Assembly (NCBI RefSeq): GCF_025685395.1
Contig: NZ_JAGSYA010000003.1
Span: forward strand, 558,001-622,000
DNA length: 64,000 nucleotides
From: Terriglobus tenax
GTDB taxonomy: Bacteria > Acidobacteriota > Terriglobia > Terriglobales > Acidobacteriaceae
Direction: 5' to 3'
The position numbers and the translations under genes were made by a program. The notes under the pieces are model-generated. The model did not search any database and had not been told where the DNA came from. It worked only from the letters and a program-made list of their open reading frames with translations. Every line of letters begins with the position of its first letter. Position 1 is the first letter of the stretch. This document shows positions 10,166-17,376 of this stretch, one piece after another.

Positions 10166-10542
10166 GAGTATGAAAGCCACTTTTCTAGACAGCAAGCCGC
10201 GCCCCTGTTGCTTGCGCAACAAGGCTAAGCGTCGACAGATGAACCGTTTACGGCCTACGCGATCTGCTGATCAATGGTTGATATTTTTCAAGTACATCAG
10301 GTGACTTGGCCTCATGTCAAAAAAGCCATGCGGATAGAAACGGACAGGTTCCTGCTTCGACAACTTCCCAATGAAACCGAAAAACCTGAGCTGCCGGAGG
10401 CCATGATTCTGGACGAAAAAAGTACAGGACGAGCCTAAGTGATTGACATTTTGTTTTGAGACAAGACAAGACTGGTCTCACCTCTGTAAACTTCCGTGCG
10501 CCCGCAGTTCCTACCAATTCTGCGTACGGAGAAAAACGTTTT
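10166..10542. other. Intergenic stretch with divergent promoters
   Basis: This 377-base gap lies between two divergently transcribed genes. I see no convincing coding frame, RNA gene or repeat. It should contain the promoters of the minus-strand secreted-protein genes and of the plus-strand oxidoreductase. No clear -35/-10 pair could be chosen by eye. Confidence 0.4.
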
Positions 10543-11898
10543 ATGTCCCCATCTCAGACTGACCGCAGGGAGTTCCTCAAGCTCTCGACCGCCGCCCTTG
10601 CCACCTCTGCCATCTCGATGAACGCCCGCAGCTATGCCGCTGTTGTCGGAGCGAATGACCGTGTCCGTACTGCTGTTGTGGGTGCGGGTGACCGCATGCG
10701 GCAGGCGCTGATTCCTGCCTTTGAAGCCTGTAAGAAGGAGATGAACTTTGAGTGGGCCGCTGTCTCAGATATCTGGTCGCTGCGCCGTGAGTCTGGCCAG
10801 GCACTGCTCAAAAAGCTTTCCGGTGGAGACATCGCCATCTGCCGCAACAATGAAGAGCTCTACGCCCGTAAAGATGTAGACGCTGTTCTGATTGCTACCG
10901 CCGACTTTCAGCACGCGCAGCACGGCATCCAGGCCGTGAAGGCGGGCCGGGACGCCTACTGTGAGAAGCCGACGGCAGACATCATGTCCGACGCGCGCGA
11001 GCTGCTGAAGGCCGTCAAAGAGAGTGGCCAGGTCTTCCAGGTAGGCACGCAGCGCCGCTCCACCCCCTCCTACCAGAAGGCGTACGAGTACATTAAGTCC
11101 GGCAAGTTCGGCGAGATCAACATGGTCGAGATGACCTGGAACGTGAATCAGCCGGGCCGCTGGCGCCGCCCTGACGTTGTGCCCTTGCTGAAGGAAGCCG
11201 ACACCGACTGGAAGCGCTACCTGATCAACCGCCCGTATGAGCCGTTCGACGCCCGCAAGTACCTGGAGTTCCGCCTCTTCTGGCCTTTCTCCTCGGGCAT
11301 CCCTGACCAGTGGCTGGTCCACCAGATCGACACCGTGCACTGGTTTTCGGGGCATCCGCATCCGCGCTCGGTCGTCGCCAACGGCGGCATCTACCAGTGG
11401 CACGACGGCCGCCGCAACTGGGACACCTTTACCGCCGTCTTCGACTACGGCCCGGATGACGACCCGAACAAGGGCTTCCAGGTGCAGTACAGCTCGCGCC
11501 AGACCAACTCCGCCGGCGGCATCAAGGAGATCTATTACTCCAACGGCGGCAGCCTGAACATGGACACGCAGGAGGTCACGCCCGAGGGTGGTCTGACCGC
11601 CAAGATGGCCGCCGAGATGAAGATGCAGCCTAACCAGCTGCCCAAGTTCTCGCTGGCCGACAAGGCGGAAAAGGTCTCCACCGACGCCAACACCGGTGGC
11701 GACCCCATGACCACGGCCAACATGCACAACTGGATGGAATGCGTCCGCAGCCGCAAGACGCCGAACGCCAGCATTGATGCGGGCTATTCGCACTCGGTGG
11801 CGCTGTGCATGTGTATTGCCGCCATGCAGACCGGGGCGAAGGTCACCTTCAACCCGAAGACGCAGCAGATCATGGCCGGAGGCAAGGTCTATGCATAA
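10543..11898 (+). CDS. Gfo/Idh/MocA oxidoreductase with TAT signal
   Basis: About 451 residues. The ATG at 10543 follows ACGGAGAA at 10527-10534 and gives a twin-arginine leader (DRREFLKLSTAALATSAIS), so folded, cofactor-loaded enzyme would be exported. The Rossmann loop is VRTAVVGAGDRM and the conserved family motif is DAYCEKPTADIM. The C-terminal domain contains DQWLVHQIDTVHWF, as in the large export-type subgroup of this family. These act on sugars or sugar derivatives with tightly bound NADP. The stop overlaps the start of the following PmoA-like gene, a pairing often seen in sugar-degrading clusters of Acidobacteriota and Planctomycetes. The substrate is unknown. Confidence 0.9.
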   Translation: MSPSQTDRREFLKLSTAALATSAISMNARSYAAVVGANDRVRTAVVGAGDRMRQALIPAFEACKKEMNFEWAAVSDIWSLRRESGQALLKKLSGGDIAICRNNEELYARKDVDAVLIATADFQHAQHGIQAVKAGRDAYCEKPTADIMSDARELLKAVKESGQVFQVGTQRRSTPSYQKAYEYIKSGKFGEINMVEMTWNVNQPGRWRRPDVVPLLKEADTDWKRYLINRPYEPFDARKYLEFRLFWPFSSGIPDQWLVHQIDTVHWFSGHPHPRSVVANGGIYQWHDGRRNWDTFTAVFDYGPDDDPNKGFQVQYSSRQTNSAGGIKEIYYSNGGSLNMDTQEVTPEGGLTAKMAAEMKMQPNQLPKFSLADKAEKVSTDANTGGDPMTTANMHNWMECVRSRKTPNASIDAGYSHSVALCMCIAAMQTGAKVTFNPKTQQIMAGGKVYA

Positions 11899-12916
11899 GC
11901 TGTTCGCAACGGTCATGCTGCTGGTGCCCATTGCCTCGGTTGCACAGATGGTCAAGGTCGCGCCCGAGGAAGGTGCGCGCAAGGTCGATGTCACCATCGA
12001 CGGCAAGCCCTTCACCAGCTACCTGTGGCCCACCACGCTGGAGAAGCCGGTGCTTTATCCGCTCACCGCGCCGGACGGCACCATCGTCACGCGCGGCTAT
12101 CCGCTGAAGCCGGAGAAGAACGAGCGTACTGACCACCCACACCACGCCGGTCTCTGGTTCAACTACGGCAACGTGAATGGCTTCGACTTCTGGAACAACT
12201 CCGGCGCCATCAAGCCGGAGCAGAAGCCGAAGATGGGATCCATCCACCACACCCGCATCGTGAGCAGCCACAGTGGCAAGGGCAAGGGCGACCTGACGGT
12301 GGAGTCCACCTGGACCAATGGGCAGGGCAAAGACGTCATCAAGGAGACGACGGAGTATGTCTTCGGCGTAAAGGATGGCGTCCGCTACATTGACCGCATT
12401 GGTAAGCTCACAGCTCTCGACAAGCTGGTCTTCAACGATGACAAGGAAGGCGTGCTCGGCATTCGTGTGGCCCGCTGGCTGGAGTCGCCGACCGAAAAGG
12501 GCGGCATCTTCATGGATGCCAACGGAGTACCCACGCAGGTGGCATCCGTGGACAACTCCATCGCCACGGGCGTCTACCTGACCAGTGAAGGCGTTGAAGG
12601 CGACAAGGTGTGGTCCACGCGCGGCAAGTGGTGCCTGCTCAACGGCCACACGCCCGATGGCAGGCAGGAAACCATCGCCATCCTCGACCATCCGAAGAAT
12701 CCCGGCTATCCCACCTACTGGCATGCCCGCGGCTATGGCCTGTTCGCGGCCAATCCTCTGGGCGCTCACATCTTCAACCCCAAGGTAGAGCCTTTCAACT
12801 TCACCGTGGAAAAAGGGCAGACGGTGACCTTTACCTACCGTGTGCTGCTCTCTTCTTCCAGGTTGACGAAGGCAGATCTGGACAAAGCCTCAGCCTCTTT
12901 CTCCGCCCTGTATTAG
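11891..12916 (+). CDS. PmoA-like (DUF6807) family secreted protein
   Basis: About 341 residues with a signal peptide (MHKLFATVMLLVPIASVAQ) starting at the ATG that overlaps the preceding stop by eight bases. The motif RTDHPHHAGLWFNYG near residue 80, the mid-region histidines and HARGYGLFAANPLGAH near the end are typical of proteins annotated as PmoA family or DUF6807. Their biochemical role is not firmly known despite the methane monooxygenase name, and no membrane subunit features are present here. Coupling to an exported Gfo/Idh/MocA oxidoreductase suggests a periplasmic step in sugar or glycoside processing. Confidence 0.85.
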   Translation: MHKLFATVMLLVPIASVAQMVKVAPEEGARKVDVTIDGKPFTSYLWPTTLEKPVLYPLTAPDGTIVTRGYPLKPEKNERTDHPHHAGLWFNYGNVNGFDFWNNSGAIKPEQKPKMGSIHHTRIVSSHSGKGKGDLTVESTWTNGQGKDVIKETTEYVFGVKDGVRYIDRIGKLTALDKLVFNDDKEGVLGIRVARWLESPTEKGGIFMDANGVPTQVASVDNSIATGVYLTSEGVEGDKVWSTRGKWCLLNGHTPDGRQETIAILDHPKNPGYPTYWHARGYGLFAANPLGAHIFNPKVEPFNFTVEKGQTVTFTYRVLLSSSRLTKADLDKASASFSALY

Positions 12917-12939
12917 CAACCACAGCGTTCACACCCCTC

Positions 12940-12970
12940 GGCCCGTCCCTGTTTTGGGGCGGGCCTTTTT
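12940..12970 (+). terminator. Rho-independent terminator
   Basis: GGCCCGTCCC (12940-12949) pairs with GGGGCGGGCC (12956-12965) through a six-base loop and is followed by five T residues. It closes the oxidoreductase/PmoA-like operon. Confidence 0.85.
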
Positions 12971-12988
12971 ATCGTCCGGGGAAGAAAT

Positions 12989-13026
12989 TACGACGATTAT
13001 CGTTGACGTACGATAGTTGTCGTACT
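12989..13026 (+). promoter_or_regulatory. Probable BlaI/MecI-type operator
   Basis: The 35 bases before the BlaI-like gene contain the inverted repeat GTACGA-N6-TCGTAC (13008-13025) and, next to it, ACGAT-T-ATCGT (12993-13003). BlaI/MecI repressors bind such short palindromes in their own promoters. Autoregulation is inferred from position. Confidence 0.6.
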
Positions 13027-13038
13027 AAGCTTGCCACC

Positions 13039-13437
13039 ATGATGTTGAAGAAGAACCCGCCACCGGCTCCGCTGCCTACTGAAGCCGAACTCGAGATCCT
13101 GAACGTTCTGTGGAGCGCCGGACCCTCCACGGTGCGGGAGGTGCACGCAGCCGTCAGCCAGAAAAATACCGGCTACACCACCGTGCTGAAGCAGATGCAG
13201 GTGATGGTAGCCAAGGGGCTGCTGACACGCAGTGAGCGATTCCGTTCGCACGTCTATGAGGCCAGCGTCCCCAAGCAGGAGACGCAACAGCAGCTTGCCG
13301 GAAACCTGTTGCAGCGGGCCTTTGAAGGTTCTGCTGCCAACCTGGTGCTCGGTGCGCTCGCCTCAAAACCTGTTTCCGCGAAAGAACTCGACGAGATCCG
13401 CCGCATGCTCGACGAGTTTGAGAAAGGGAAGCTATGA
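13039..13437 (+). CDS. BlaI/MecI/CopY family transcriptional regulator
   Basis: About 132 residues. It has the winged helix typical of BlaI: LPTEAELEILNVLWSAGPSTVREVHAAV and TGYTTVLKQMQVMVAKGLL, then the C-terminal dimerisation helix. These repressors are cleaved or released when the partner membrane protease senses a signal such as cell-wall stress. The ATG at 13039 lies directly after the palindromic operator, and its 3' end overlaps the start of the M56 protease by four bases (ATGA), so the two are co-translated. Confidence 0.9.
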   Translation: MMLKKNPPPAPLPTEAELEILNVLWSAGPSTVREVHAAVSQKNTGYTTVLKQMQVMVAKGLLTRSERFRSHVYEASVPKQETQQQLAGNLLQRAFEGSAANLVLGALASKPVSAKELDEIRRMLDEFEKGKL

Positions 13438-14921
13438 ACCCGGCTCTTCATTCGTTCGCACATGTCCTCGGCTGGACGTTGCTGCATCTCTGTTGGCAGG
13501 CCTCTTTGATCGCTCTGCTGCTGGCGTGCATACTCTACCTGCTTGCCGGAAGACCGCCCCAGGCACGCTACATCGCTTCGTGCGTTGCCATGCTGCTTGT
13601 TCTTGGAGTCTTTGCCGTGACCTTCCATCGCATCGCGACCAGTGCGCGATCGGATGGACAGAACGTAGTTGCTGACACAACGATTGAGGTCTCCGGGAGT
13701 GCCGCGCACGATGCCGCACTGTTTCCCCTGGAACAGTTTCAACAGGTACTGGAGCGGGCCATTCCGTATCTCCTGCCGTTGTGGGGTTCCGGTGTGCTTC
13801 TCTTCCTTCTGCGTTTGAACGTGGGTCTGCTGGTAGCGCGGCGGATGGCGCTAAGCGCTTCGCTTGCTGTTGCGCGGGATCAGGGTGAGCTTTTCCAGAG
13901 TGTGGTGCGACGGCTTGGTGTCTCGCGTCCTGTGCGCCTGCTGCGATCGGCCTCGGTGCAGGTGCCGGTAGTGATCGGCTGGCTCCGACCGGTTGTGCTG
14001 CTGCCGCTCAACTCGCTGGCAGGGCTATCGACCACACAGATAGAAGCCATCTTTGCCCACGAGATCGCGCACATCCGCCGGCACGACTACCTGGTCGGCG
14101 TGCTGCAGTCCATCGTGGAAGCTCTGCTCTTCTATCACCCTGCGGTCTGGTGGATCTCCCGGCAGATCCGCAAAGAGCGCGAGCTTTGCTGCGACGATGC
14201 GGCCGTGCAGGTGACGGGAAATGCCGTCACCTACGCACAGGCCCTGTATCTGCTCGCCGAACGACGTCTCACCGCACCCGCAGTCACACTTAGCACCCAT
14301 GGAGGATTTCTCACGATGCGTATCAAACGTCTTCTTCATCGCCACGACACCCCGGTCCAGCCAACCGCCGCGGTCAGCGCGTTTGCACTCATGCTGATCG
14401 CCACCGGCATCGGCTTCCATACCGTGCAGGCGCAACGTCTCTCACCCACCTCCACCTCGCAGGCCGCTTTGCGTATCGCGGAGGTCGCAGGGAAGCATTC
14501 CTTCATCAGTACCATCCCCGTGGATGCACCCCCGCTGTTGCTGGCAAAGGTGGCTCCGCCCGCGCAGCCGGAACTTCATCCGGTCGAGCTTTCGTCGCTC
14601 GCTGCATCGGCGGTTGAAGAGGATAAGCCGAAGCCACGGGCGGTCTCACCCGGAGCTATGGCCGGCAACATTCTTACCAAGGTCGCCCCGGAGTATCCGG
14701 CGGAAGCACGCGCCGCGGGCGTGCAGGGAGCGGTTGTTCTGAAGGCCGTGATCTCAAAGGAGGGAGATGTCAAAGAACTTCAGGTCGTTAGCGGCCCGGA
14801 GCAGCTCTACAAGAGCGCGACCGACGCGGTACGGCAGTGGAAGTACAAGCCCTACCTTCTGAACGGCCAGCCCACCGAGGTGGAGACGACGATCACGGTG
14901 AACTACAGCATCGGCAGATAG
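13434..14921 (+). CDS. BlaR1-like M56 metallopeptidase with TonB C-terminal domain
   Basis: 495 residues. Several N-terminal hydrophobic segments (about residues 15-65 and 105-130) surround a cytoplasmic zinc protease domain with HEIAHIRRHDY (HExxH) and ERELCCDDAAV. A further transmembrane segment (about 308-325) precedes a proline-rich linker and a C-terminal TonB-like domain (GAVVLKAVISKEGDVKEL ... VRQWKYKPYLL). M56 proteases inactivate the partner BlaI-type repressor after sensing a periplasmic signal. Here the usual penicillin-binding sensor is replaced by a TonB_C domain, an arrangement common in Acidobacteriota. The signal sensed is unknown. Confidence 0.88.
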   Translation: MNPALHSFAHVLGWTLLHLCWQASLIALLLACILYLLAGRPPQARYIASCVAMLLVLGVFAVTFHRIATSARSDGQNVVADTTIEVSGSAAHDAALFPLEQFQQVLERAIPYLLPLWGSGVLLFLLRLNVGLLVARRMALSASLAVARDQGELFQSVVRRLGVSRPVRLLRSASVQVPVVIGWLRPVVLLPLNSLAGLSTTQIEAIFAHEIAHIRRHDYLVGVLQSIVEALLFYHPAVWWISRQIRKERELCCDDAAVQVTGNAVTYAQALYLLAERRLTAPAVTLSTHGGFLTMRIKRLLHRHDTPVQPTAAVSAFALMLIATGIGFHTVQAQRLSPTSTSQAALRIAEVAGKHSFISTIPVDAPPLLLAKVAPPAQPELHPVELSSLAASAVEEDKPKPRAVSPGAMAGNILTKVAPEYPAEARAAGVQGAVVLKAVISKEGDVKELQVVSGPEQLYKSATDAVRQWKYKPYLLNGQPTEVETTITVNYSIGR

Positions 14922-15073
14922 GGCTTTCGCGCAAAGCTTCTGAGCACCCCCCAAAAATCAATACTCCTGAACGGCCGTGAAGCAGACAATCGCTTCGCGG
15001 TCGATTTTTTTGCAGCAAGCGGCAAGGACATATGCACAATGCTGCCCGCACTCTCAAAAATAGATTGTCAGGG

Positions 15074-15092
15074 TGATTTGGTGGAGCTGAGC
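15074..15092. repeat. Left attachment-site repeat (tRNA-Ala 3' end copy)
   Basis: Identical to 17170-17188 over 19 bases; the flanking base differs on both sides. It is a truncated copy of the tRNA-Ala 3' end with no tRNA body next to it. Confidence 0.8.
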
Positions 15093-15296
15093 TCCATTGA
15101 ATACACTGGTGTAAGCGTAACAAAAATAATGACTAATTATTCTTGTTGCTTGGATGTTGCCCCCAAAGGTGCCCCCTTCTTCGGTTGAGGTGGTCCTACA
15201 TCTTTCGCGCCGCCCCAACTCAAACAAGTGGCTATTCTGCGATAATCTCGAACCGAGATTCCCCGCCAGTAGTCTTCAGTTAGCCGGATGGTTCAG

Positions 15297-15331
15297 GTAG
15301 GGAATGTCCGCTCGCTGCGGACATTCCCTAC
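15297..15331. repeat. Perfect 15-bp-stem hairpin
   Basis: GTAGGGAATGTCCGC (15297-15311) and its exact reverse complement (15317-15331) flank the five-base loop TCGCT. No T-run follows and no gene ends nearby, so it is not an obvious terminator. It may be a REP-like palindrome or a protein-binding site of the insertion. Confidence 0.7.
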
Positions 15332-15625
15332 ACTCAGTGCGATACATATATTGGAATCTGTCGGATCGGGCTGGAACCCGGTGCACACGCATATGGGGCA
15401 GCGCGGTCCGGGACCATTTTCCTCAGTGTACTGCTGTGAATCCGGTGGGCCCCATACTTTCAGTGAGATACGGATTAGGAAAACCAAACCAGATTCGCGA
15501 TAATCTTAGAAGTTGCGCGTGGTGCAACATTTTGGTCTTGCGAAACATCGCCGGACGGGTTAGAACGGTTCAACTGCGTAATCGGCGTCATTCTGCTGTT
15601 CAAGCTGACGCTAGGAGTGCTCCAT

Positions 15626-15859
15626 ATGATTAGCTCGACTCAGTACGAGATGGCGGCAAGTGCAGTCGCCGCCCGCAGAGAGAAGGAACAAGAAGAGACG
15701 TCTCTCGAGCAAGAGCGCCAGGTCGAAGCTTTCGCCAGAGTGTACCGGAAGTACGGTTCGGACATCTCTTCTTTTCTGCGAGATGTACAGGACGAACTTG
15801 CAGAGAAAAAAGAGGAGAGCCGGAAACCGCAGCGCCACTTGCGTATGCCGGCTGACTAA
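15626..15859 (+). CDS. Small helical protein preceding the ClpP-like gene
   Basis: 77 residues from an ATG with AGGAG eight bases upstream (15613-15617). The sequence is charged and alanine/glutamate rich (AVAARREKEQEETSLEQERQ), predicting long amphipathic helix or coiled coil. I recognise no family. It ends five bases before the TTG start of the ClpP-like protease, so translation is probably coupled. It could be a partner or adaptor of that protease, which is inference from context. Confidence 0.6.
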   Translation: MISSTQYEMAASAVAARREKEQEETSLEQERQVEAFARVYRKYGSDISSFLRDVQDELAEKKEESRKPQRHLRMPAD

Positions 15860-15864
15860 TAGGC

Positions 15865-16992
15865 TTGATCATCCCGGATCCAGATTATCGGCCCAACCCA
15901 CAAAGAGCAGTGTATTTGGACGGGGCTATAGACGATGAACAACTCTCAAAACTGACACCTCAGATTCTGAGGTTGTTGCAAGAGGGTCGTCAGCCTATCA
16001 CTATCTACATTCTCAATAGCCCCGGCGGCCGGGTTGCCACGATGGAGGCGATCCTTCGCTTAGTCAATTCACCTGGGCAAGATTTTCAAACTCCCTGCTC
16101 GCTCATAACGGTTGTCACCGATCATGCGGCCAGCGCTGCTGCTGACCTGCTTGCATCCGGAGACTATGCCGTTGCATATCCGGGAAGTTCGATTCTCTAC
16201 CACGGCATCAGAACTCCCCTCAGAGATGCCACCGCGGAACTCACATCAATGATGTCGCAGTGGCTCCGCTTGAGTAACGATCGATATGCAATGCGTCTGT
16301 CTCGACAGATTGAATTTCGCTTCATGTGGCGATTTGCAATCCTGAAAACGAGCTTTCAAGAGATCAGAACTGAACTCAATGACCCGCAACTCAGCAGCGC
16401 AGACTGTTTCCTTTACGCGATTCGCCAGAAGCTTTCGTCAAAAGCACAGAAACTTTTCTTGCGAGCGCAGACGAGGTATCAGCGGTACAGCAAGCTACTC
16501 TCGTATGTGAAACAGAATGCTGCCATAGATGCAGCGGCCCCAGAGCGCCAGATCGAAGGTGCTCATCTCAAAGCGATCATCGACTTTGAGATGGCGGAAA
16601 AGCAGAATGATGATGACTGGACATTCAGTGTGGGGGGCATTGCTCAAGTCCTCGACGATTTCTTCATCCTGAATGAATATCTCGAGATCCAGAAGTCCGA
16701 TAGGCTGCCGAGTTGGTGCACCCGCTATGGCGTTTTTGCGTTGTTACCTGAAGAGTACAAAGAAATCAACGCGATCGAGGATGAGGTAGCCAAAAAGCAA
16801 GCCGTTCTTGAAAAGGTGCGGCCTCTGCTGGAGCCGGTGCTGTCCTTTTTTGTGGCATTTTGTCATGCACTCCAAGAGGATGAAAACGAACTCACTGCCG
16901 TAGACGCTTATTGGCTCGGGTTGGTCGACGAAGTATTTGGAAACAAGGAACTCTCCGCACTACGCCTTGTAGGCGAGCACAAGGATGATTAA
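15865..16992 (+). CDS. Divergent ClpP-like serine protease with C-terminal extension
   Basis: 375 residues from a TTG start. The N-terminal half has the ClpP/crotonase fold: YILNSPGGRVATMEAIL (about 48-64) contributes the oxyanion hole. DHAASAAADLLASGD carries the probable nucleophile Ser90, and SSILYHG the probable His113. ClpP proper is about 200 residues; this one has about 180 extra residues with a helical region and an unusual tail (WLGLVDEVFG, the ClpP-like ending, lies near residue 350), so a long insertion separates the catalytic core from the final strand. It is not the housekeeping ClpP. It sits in a tRNA insertion with a small partner gene, so a role in an accessory or defence pathway is possible but unproven. 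Confidence 0.75.
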   Translation: MIIPDPDYRPNPQRAVYLDGAIDDEQLSKLTPQILRLLQEGRQPITIYILNSPGGRVATMEAILRLVNSPGQDFQTPCSLITVVTDHAASAAADLLASGDYAVAYPGSSILYHGIRTPLRDATAELTSMMSQWLRLSNDRYAMRLSRQIEFRFMWRFAILKTSFQEIRTELNDPQLSSADCFLYAIRQKLSSKAQKLFLRAQTRYQRYSKLLSYVKQNAAIDAAAPERQIEGAHLKAIIDFEMAEKQNDDDWTFSVGGIAQVLDDFFILNEYLEIQKSDRLPSWCTRYGVFALLPEEYKEINAIEDEVAKKQAVLEKVRPLLEPVLSFFVAFCHALQEDENELTAVDAYWLGLVDEVFGNKELSALRLVGEHKDD

Positions 16993-17174
16993 GGGTCCAA
17001 GTTCCAACATATGTGCGGTACGTCCGGAATTGCGGAAGCAAAAGATTGCGGAGGCATTCAGCACAAAGCCGGAAGGCGAATTGCCGATGCCGGAGTACGA
17101 CTACAACGCATCAGCCGATTCATCCGACTGAGTCGAGATTCGTGTAAGGCTCTGGAATTTGCTAGATGCTGATT
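16993..17174. other. Short gap between ClpP-like gene and tRNA-Ala
   Basis: About 180 bases containing no gene that I can support. The right end of the insertion (17170) falls here. Confidence 0.4.
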
Positions 17175-17188
17175 TGGTGGAGCTGAGC
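17170..17188. repeat. Right attachment-site repeat (tRNA-Ala 3' end)
   Basis: Second copy of the 19-bp repeat, overlapping the 3' end of the intact tRNA-Ala gene. Confidence 0.8.
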
Positions 17189-17250
17189 GGGATCGAACCG
17201 CTGACCTCCTCGTTGCGAACGAGGCGCTCTCCCAGCTGAGCTACAGCCCC
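17175..17250 (-). tRNA. tRNA-Ala (anticodon CGC)
   Basis: Read on the minus strand the 76 bases fold into a full cloverleaf: acceptor GGGGCTG with CAGCTCC, D arm GCTC..GAGC, anticodon stem CCTCG/CGAGG with loop TTCGCAA, T arm with GGTTCGATCC, and an encoded CCA. The acceptor stem contains G3-U70, the identity element recognised by alanyl-tRNA synthetase. Confidence 0.97.
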
Positions 17251-17312
17251 ACAAGAGAAATCCGCGCATCTGGTGGGCGCGGACGGTGGCACAACCAACG
17301 AGAGTTAGTTTA

Positions 17313-17352
17313 GCAGACAAAGGGCGCGTCTCTCAACGCGCCCTTTGTCTGC
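17313..17352 (-). terminator. Long hairpin terminator after the S41 protease
   Basis: A perfect 16-bp stem (17313-17328 with 17337-17352, core GGGCGCG/CGCGCCC) with loop TCTCTCAA lies 25 bases beyond the protease stop codon. It could stop transcription from both sides. Confidence 0.75.
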
Positions 17353-17376
17353 GATCTTTTGATTTCTGTGGAAGCT

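Larger units (their letters stand above)
14922..15625. other. Gene-free left part of the tRNA-Ala insertion
   Basis: About 700 bases without a convincing gene. It contains the left 19-bp direct repeat (15074-15092), an imperfect hairpin AATCTCG-AAC-CGAGATT (15243-15259), and a perfect 15-bp-stem hairpin (15297-15331). The motif CAGTG-N-GATAC appears twice (near 15335 and 15461). The AT content is higher than in the flanking core genes. Confidence 0.5.
15074..17188. mobile_element. Small insertion at the tRNA-Ala(CGC) 3' end, no integrase
   Basis: A 19-bp perfect direct repeat, TGATTTGGTGGAGCTGAGC, occurs at 15074-15092 and 17170-17188. The right copy includes the last 14 bases of a complete tRNA-Ala gene plus five bases past its CCA, which is the usual attachment site geometry for tyrosine recombinases. 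The 2.1 kb between carries a small helical protein gene, a ClpP-like protease gene and hairpins, but no recombinase. It is either a satellite moved by a recombinase in trans or the remnant of a larger island. Confidence 0.75.
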
